Below, piece by piece: positions 63,622 through 64,000 of a stretch of DNA of 64,000 nt (positions within the stretch are counted from its first letter, which is position 1; each line of letters begins with the position of its first letter). The DNA is taken from contig CM030932.1 of NCBI GenBank assembly GCA_018136815.1, positions 5,680,407 through 5,744,406 on the forward strand. The letters run 5' to 3'. Source of the stretch: Isochrysis galbana. Taxonomy: Eukaryota > Haptophyta > Isochrysidales > Isochrysidaceae. A program made the position numbers and the translations under genes. The notes below the pieces were generated by a model, which ran no database searches, was not told where the DNA came from, and was given only the letters and a program-made list of their open reading frames with translations.

Positions 63622-63929
63622 GTGATAGAAGCTAGAATAGAGCGGGTGCGAATCCCTAATACAAAAGCACTGTTCGACCGCCCTACGACAGTACGACAGG
63701 GTATCCTCCACCTCCATCGGTCCATCGCCGGGGTCGTGCAGGAACAGGAATGAGTCGTGCGAGCAGCGCTTGCGCTCGGCGTCCGGTCGACAGGTGGAGG
63801 TGGCCCGCGCGCGACCACGCGGGGTGCACCGTGCTGAAAAGTTAGATTCGAACCTGAACTGACAGCTGGGCGTTACCTCATGGATGGAGTTGTGACTAGC
63901 CCAGACTCAATATTATTGTAAACGGGCCT

Positions 63930-63983
63930 CTGGACATTTGATGGCTCAAATTGAATCTGTCCCATATTCGACGGAACGCGACC
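63930..63983 (-). mobile_element. Family-A TIR end, right-facing
   Basis: GGACATTTGATGGCTCAAAT then GACGGAACGCGACC; diverged relative of 41,510 that carries the family-B style GCGAC terminus. Confidence 0.75.
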
Positions 63984-64000
63984 TGCTCTCGTCGGGAGAC

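Larger units (their letters stand above)
62647..63983. mobile_element. Composite TIR element with family-B left and family-A right ends
   Basis: Left AAGTCGCGTTCCGTCAA and right (reverse complement AGGTCGCGTTCCGTCGA) are inverted. The interior contains an ORF (62,843-63,382, -), a satellite fragment, a tyrosine-recombinase-element terminus (63,441-63,621) and a family-C end motif (about 63,665-63,690). Target duplication not clear. Confidence 0.75.

Noticed and set aside
63836..63860. tRNA T-loop-like GGTTCGAATCT on the minus strand
   Set aside because: The flanking stem does not pair and no tRNA body can be drawn.

Overview
The window looks like nuclear DNA of a GC-rich unicellular eukaryote. 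Its genes have short GT-AG introns of about 75-300 nt, and most of the rest is transposable elements, satellites and homopolymer G/C tracts. A photosynthetic protist with a complex plastid is likely: two proteins (17.2-18.2 kb and 53.5-54.9 kb) start with signal or transit-like leaders. A haptophyte is my best guess and a stramenopile is possible, but no marker gene settles it. All functional calls come from reading motifs by eye.

Layout. 0.16-2.58 kb: satellite of about 193-208 bp. 3.7-5.1 kb: PhyH-type oxygenase (-). 5.2-9.96 kb: Mutator-like DNA transposon with terminal inverted repeats, a 222-bp-arm hairpin and a transposase. 10.1-12.6 kb: seven-exon RecQ helicase (+). 12.6-17.1 kb: repeats and a 2.0-kb TIR element with TA at its ends. 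17.2-18.2 kb: VTT-domain membrane protein (-). 19.1-20.2 kb: homeodomain protein (+). 21.8-22.5 kb: a second 205-bp satellite related to the first. 22.6-23.3 kb: discoidin-like ORF and a leucine-rich-repeat remnant. 23.9-26.9 kb: ankyrin/JMJD8-like/sulfotransferase fusion (-). 27.2-29.8 kb: 5'-truncated LINE (-). 31.3-32.7 kb: HAD-family gene (+). 34.2-34.9 kb: TALE homeobox gene (-). 35.0-35.6 kb: unknown two-exon gene (-).

36.0-43.7 kb is a nested transposon complex. A Ty1/copia pol gene is abutted by a truncated LINE, split by a tyrosine-recombinase (DIRS/Ngaro-type) retroelement with split direct repeats, and split again by a 0.7-kb TIR element. 44.0-45.1 kb: PEX14 N-domain joined to a PUB domain (+). 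47.9-50.5 kb: condensin subunit CAP-H (-). 51.6-52.5 kb: proline-codon tract and an AT-rich ORF. 53.5-54.9 kb: aspartic protease (-). 55.1-55.3 kb: cluster of short palindromes. 57.3-58.0 kb: broken ORF. 58.5-59.2 kb: Cys-rich membrane protein (-). 61.1-62.4 kb: Orai-like Ca2+ channel (-), 5' incomplete. 62.6-64.0 kb: composite TIR element with an ORF whose start comes from satellite sequence.

The cellular genes are unrelated housekeeping, signalling and regulatory genes and form no pathway or operon. The strongest leads are two new-looking domain fusions, the nested insertions with recoverable empty sites, dispersal of one satellite family through the window, and a TIR family that keeps its ends while its interior changes.
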